Shown: piece by piece, positions 28,405 to 30,983 of the stretch
How positions within the stretch are numbered: the first letter of the stretch is position 1
Layout: every line of letters begins with the position of its first letter
Virus record (IMG/VR): IMGVR_UViG_3300035698_019560
Coordinates: 1 to 30,983 of that record
Length of the DNA: 30,983 nucleotides
Origin: a virus
Direction: 5' to 3' (one strand)
Translations under genes and position numbers: made by a program
Notes under the pieces: generated by a model
Databases searched by the model: none
Told to the model about the DNA's origin: nothing
Seen by the model: the letters and a program-made list of their open reading frames with translations, nothing else

Positions 28405-30983
28405 TGAAAAAAATACTGGTTTTTTTGATGCTTTTGAGCACGGTTGCGGTGGCGCAACTTCCTCCCAATTCCTGGGAAGACACCATCTTCCAAGATGACC
28501 ATACGGCTGCATTTGGAGACGATGAAGATTTCGCTTGGGTTTATAATACGGGTGATGCCCGTTTTGAATTACGGGATTCCGCTTCCAATGTGCTTCTTCA
28601 CATGACAGATGGCGGTAGCACGGTTTCTATCACGGTCAATGGGTCTATTACAGCCACTACTCTTTCGGGCACGTTCTCACCAACCCTAGTGGATTTGCCA
28701 GATGGTAATGGGACAATACTTTTTGGTGTGGATGATGATGTCCAAGTAGGTTACGATGAGACTACGGATGATCGACTGGAATGGGATAACGGAACTGATT
28801 TATTGATGTGGCTTGAAGACATGGGGGATACCACAGGGAAACTGGGGGTCAATGGGTCTATTACAGCCACAAGTCTTATCACAACCCAGAACATTGGCGT
28901 GTCCACTGATACAGATTTGGTACAGCTCTCGAATGATACAGTAGATGTAAATGGTGATTTGATTGTGTCGGGGACTATCTCAGGAACTATTGCTGGCACC
29001 ATCACTCCGGCTGTTTTGGATTTAGGTGATGGTAATGGAACGATTCTTTTTGGGGCAGATGATGACATTCAGGCAGGATACGATGAAGCAGGGCAAGACC
29101 GGCTGGAATGGGATAATGGAACGAATCTGCTGGGCTGGCTGAAAGATGAAGGTACTACGGGAACGATTGGTGTAACGGAAGGTTTCTTGGGTCCTCAGAT
29201 TGGGCCAGATGGTGATGCAGATTTGGTCAGTTTTTCGGCTGGTGTGGTTACTATCGCTGGAGCAATAAATGTGACGGGAAACGTGATTGGTGGAGGATTG
29301 GTCACAGCTCAGAATATTGGCGTGGTAGCTGACTATAATGTACTTGAGCTTGCGGCCAATACAGTGACGGTGACGGGAGCCACGGTTGCGACATTGAATG
29401 TGGGCGTGGCTGGAACGGCTTATGGTGCGATACAGGCGATGGGCGATGGTGATGTTGTTGGCGGACGTCTATGGCTTGATAATGCTGCGAATGAAAGCGG
29501 AACAGCGGCCAATTATCAGATGGTGGCTGATGATGATGTTTTGCTTTTGGGACCGGATACGGATACGGATGCTTTTCAATTTGAGGCGGATGGGGATTTC
29601 CTTGCGGCTGGGGACATCGTATCGGCAACGCAAATGACCACTCCGCAAATTGGTCCAAGCGGAGACGATGATTTGATTGCATTGGCGAGTGGGACTGCGA
29701 CAATAAATGGTACGGCTGCGGTCACGACGCAAATCAACGTTCCGCAAATCGGTCCAAGTGGTGATAATGATTTGCTGGTGTTGGCGAGTGCGGCATTAAC
29801 GGTGAATGGTACTGTGACGGGAACCAAATTGTTAGTTCCGACAGCCGGTTACGTTGGCACGACAGCAGACGATGATTTGATGCAATTGGGTTCCAATATT
29901 GTGGTGGTGACTGGGGCTTTGCAAACTTCGTCCACCGTCCTAGGACAAGGCGGACTGCTTGGACCTTCTTGTGGTCCGGCTGACGATACTGATTTGATTG
30001 ATCTGGTAAATGGAACAGCCACAGTAAACGGGGAATTGATTACAACAGGTGACGTTGACGTGCAAGACGGAAACGTCAAAAACTCCACCGGACATTTGAG
30101 AGTGCAGGCAGCAGCGGCATCAAGCCTTTATCTGGACGGCGGGGTGCAAGCCATATGGCGCGATGCAGGCGACAGCTATGCAGCCCGCGCGTACCTGGAC
30201 TATGACGATGGGGACTTTTTCGCCACAGGAGACCTTGAAACAATCGCCGACAAACCGGGAGTGATTTTCCGGGATATTAGTTCCGGTGCGTATGATTATC
30301 GCTTTGGTGCAGATACTCACAAATTGTATCTCAGTGTAGATATGGATGATGACAATGCACGAGATGCAAGTGAGAATTTTGATGATGACATTATCATTGA
30401 ATATAGCACTGGTACAAATACCATTCTCATCGATAACCAAGCCTATTACGCAGCGGAACTCGTGGGTGGCGGAGACCAGGCGCTGTTGGGAATTGACAGC
30501 CTAGATAATACGCAACTGCGTTGTGATACTGGTGACGCAATTACACTCTACGAAGAGGCTGCGATGATCGCCAGCTTTTCGCAAACAACCGGGATTGTCC
30601 ATTACGCAAATCTGACCGCAGTGGATGTAATTGTTGGCGGTGGTGATGTGACGTCCCCGAACGACCTGACCCTGAATCCAGGTGACGACTTGGTGCTGGC
30701 GTCCGGGGATAATTTTGGTCTTGGCACAGGGGCACCTGACAACATACTTCATGTCTATGCAGGTTCTGCCGGTGCGGTGTCGGCCTACACTTACACGGAC
30801 ATGACGATTGAGGACGACGACCATGCGGGTTTGCAGTTTTTGTGTCCGAGTGATAAGGCTGTCTATATCATGTTTGGTGACCCAACGGAAGAATATGCGG
30901 GTTACATCAAATATGACCATACACTCAACTACCTGATGTGGAGAACTAATGGGGCGACGGCTGCTACGCTAAGTTCTGGTGGA
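28404..30983 (+). CDS. Tail fibre-like repeat protein with Sec signal peptide, partial (runs off the right edge)
   Basis: The frame opens at ATG 28404, overlapping the previous stop, and remains open for 860 codons to the window end. The N-terminus MKKILVFLMLLSTVAVAQ is a textbook signal peptide (n-region KK, hydrophobic core, AVA cleavage site). Then follow beta-rich repeats: GNGTILFG, QVGYDE, RLEWDNGT, VNGSITATSL. A 109-residue unit is repeated (28704 and 29031). Further on QIGPSGDDDLIALASG and QIGPSGDNDLLVLASA repeat. The last 60 residues (MTIEDDDHAGLQFLCPSD, VYIMFGDPTEEYAGYIKYDH, NYLMWRTNGATAATL) resemble the region just before the self-cleaving intramolecular chaperone (peptidase S74) of tail fibres, which would lie outside the window. 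It is probably the receptor-binding fibre; the signal peptide is unexpected. Confidence 0.8.
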   Translation, partial: MKKILVFLMLLSTVAVAQLPPNSWEDTIFQDDHTAAFGDDEDFAWVYNTGDARFELRDSASNVLLHMTDGGSTVSITVNGSITATTLSGTFSPTLVDLPDGNGTILFGVDDDVQVGYDETTDDRLEWDNGTDLLMWLEDMGDTTGKLGVNGSITATSLITTQNIGVSTDTDLVQLSNDTVDVNGDLIVSGTISGTIAGTITPAVLDLGDGNGTILFGADDDIQAGYDEAGQDRLEWDNGTNLLGWLKDEGTTGTIGVTEGFLGPQIGPDGDADLVSFSAGVVTIAGAINVTGNVIGGGLVTAQNIGVVADYNVLELAANTVTVTGATVATLNVGVAGTAYGAIQAMGDGDVVGGRLWLDNAANESGTAANYQMVADDDVLLLGPDTDTDAFQFEADGDFLAAGDIVSATQMTTPQIGPSGDDDLIALASGTATINGTAAVTTQINVPQIGPSGDNDLLVLASAALTVNGTVTGTKLLVPTAGYVGTTADDDLMQLGSNIVVVTGALQTSSTVLGQGGLLGPSCGPADDTDLIDLVNGTATVNGELITTGDVDVQDGNVKNSTGHLRVQAAAASSLYLDGGVQAIWRDAGDSYAARAYLDYDDGDFFATGDLETIADKPGVIFRDISSGAYDYRFGADTHKLYLSVDMDDDNARDASENFDDDIIIEYSTGTNTILIDNQAYYAAELVGGGDQALLGIDSLDNTQLRCDTGDAITLYEEAAMIASFSQTTGIVHYANLTAVDVIVGGGDVTSPNDLTLNPGDDLVLASGDNFGLGTGAPDNILHVYAGSAGAVSAYTYTDMTIEDDDHAGLQFLCPSDKAVYIMFGDPTEEYAGYIKYDHTLNYLMWRTNGATAATLSSGG
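28704..29357 (+). repeat. 109-residue repeat unit in the fibre gene
   Basis: GGTAATG begins at 28704 and again at 29031, 327 bp (109 codons) apart. Both copies read GNGTILFG, DDD-Q-GYDE, DRLEWDNGT-LL, WL-D-G, then the texts diverge, each later reaching QNIGV. It points to internal duplication of a fibre shaft segment. Confidence 0.7.

Noticed and set aside
1-30983. tRNA genes, integrase or attachment sites
   Set aside because: No cloverleaf with TTCRA arm and no recombinase gene was found; lysogeny cannot be judged from this window.

Overview
The window is a 31 kb piece of a tailed double-stranded DNA phage or prophage (Caudoviricetes). The order terminase, portal, MuF-type minor head protein, prohead protease/scaffold, decoration protein, HK97-fold capsid, neck proteins, tail tube, G/T chaperones, tape measure, tail-tip proteins and fibre is typical of this group. 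No sheath or baseplate-wedge gene is seen, so a siphovirus with a long flexible tail is most likely. The 872-residue tape measure implies a tail of roughly 130 nm at the usual 0.15 nm per residue. A lipoprotein signal and a Sec signal peptide suggest a Gram-negative host, but the host cannot be named from this sequence. No integrase or tRNA is in the window.

Positions 1-2805 hold a leftward block of small genes: a sigma-70 region-2-like protein cut by the window edge, a DUF2786 protein, a winged-helix-like protein, three small unknowns (two share a motif) and a pentapeptide-repeat protein built from almost perfect 15-bp repeats. Two of these genes share a 20-nt leader element directly upstream of the ribosome binding site.

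Positions 2806-3100 are a control region. A near-consensus rightward sigma-70 promoter and a leftward promoter overlap face to face. A small ORF follows, then a second possible rightward promoter whose -10 lies inside a perfect 11+11 bp palindrome.

Positions 3100-12206 run rightward: small and large terminase, portal, a structured intergenic RNA candidate, a DUF115-glycosyltransferase fusion, a DxD glycosyltransferase, and a MuF-type minor head protein. The MuF reading frame continues past its stop codon into a papain-like Cys-His-Glu domain that lacks its own ribosome binding site, and then through an apparent +1 frameshift into a Lys-Pro-rich tail. An unknown protein, a tiny gene, a lipoprotein and a small basic protein follow.

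Positions 12207-19018 start with a promoter and a hairpin leader, then encode the protease/scaffold, decoration protein, major capsid protein, a second DUF115 protein, two small membrane proteins and the neck/tail-completion proteins. Many genes are joined by ATGA, TGATG or TAATG overlaps, so translational coupling is likely.

Positions 19019-30983 are the tail module: tube, G/T chaperones with a canonical A AAA AAC slippery heptamer plus a second frame break in a T6 run, tape measure, five poorly recognised tail-tip or virion proteins, and a large repetitive fibre with a Sec-type signal peptide that runs off the right edge.

The most unusual points are the MuF/papain-like locus split by a stop and a frame break, three sugar-transfer-type genes inside the head module, the two-step frame change in the tail chaperone, the face-to-face promoters, and the structured RNA after the portal gene.
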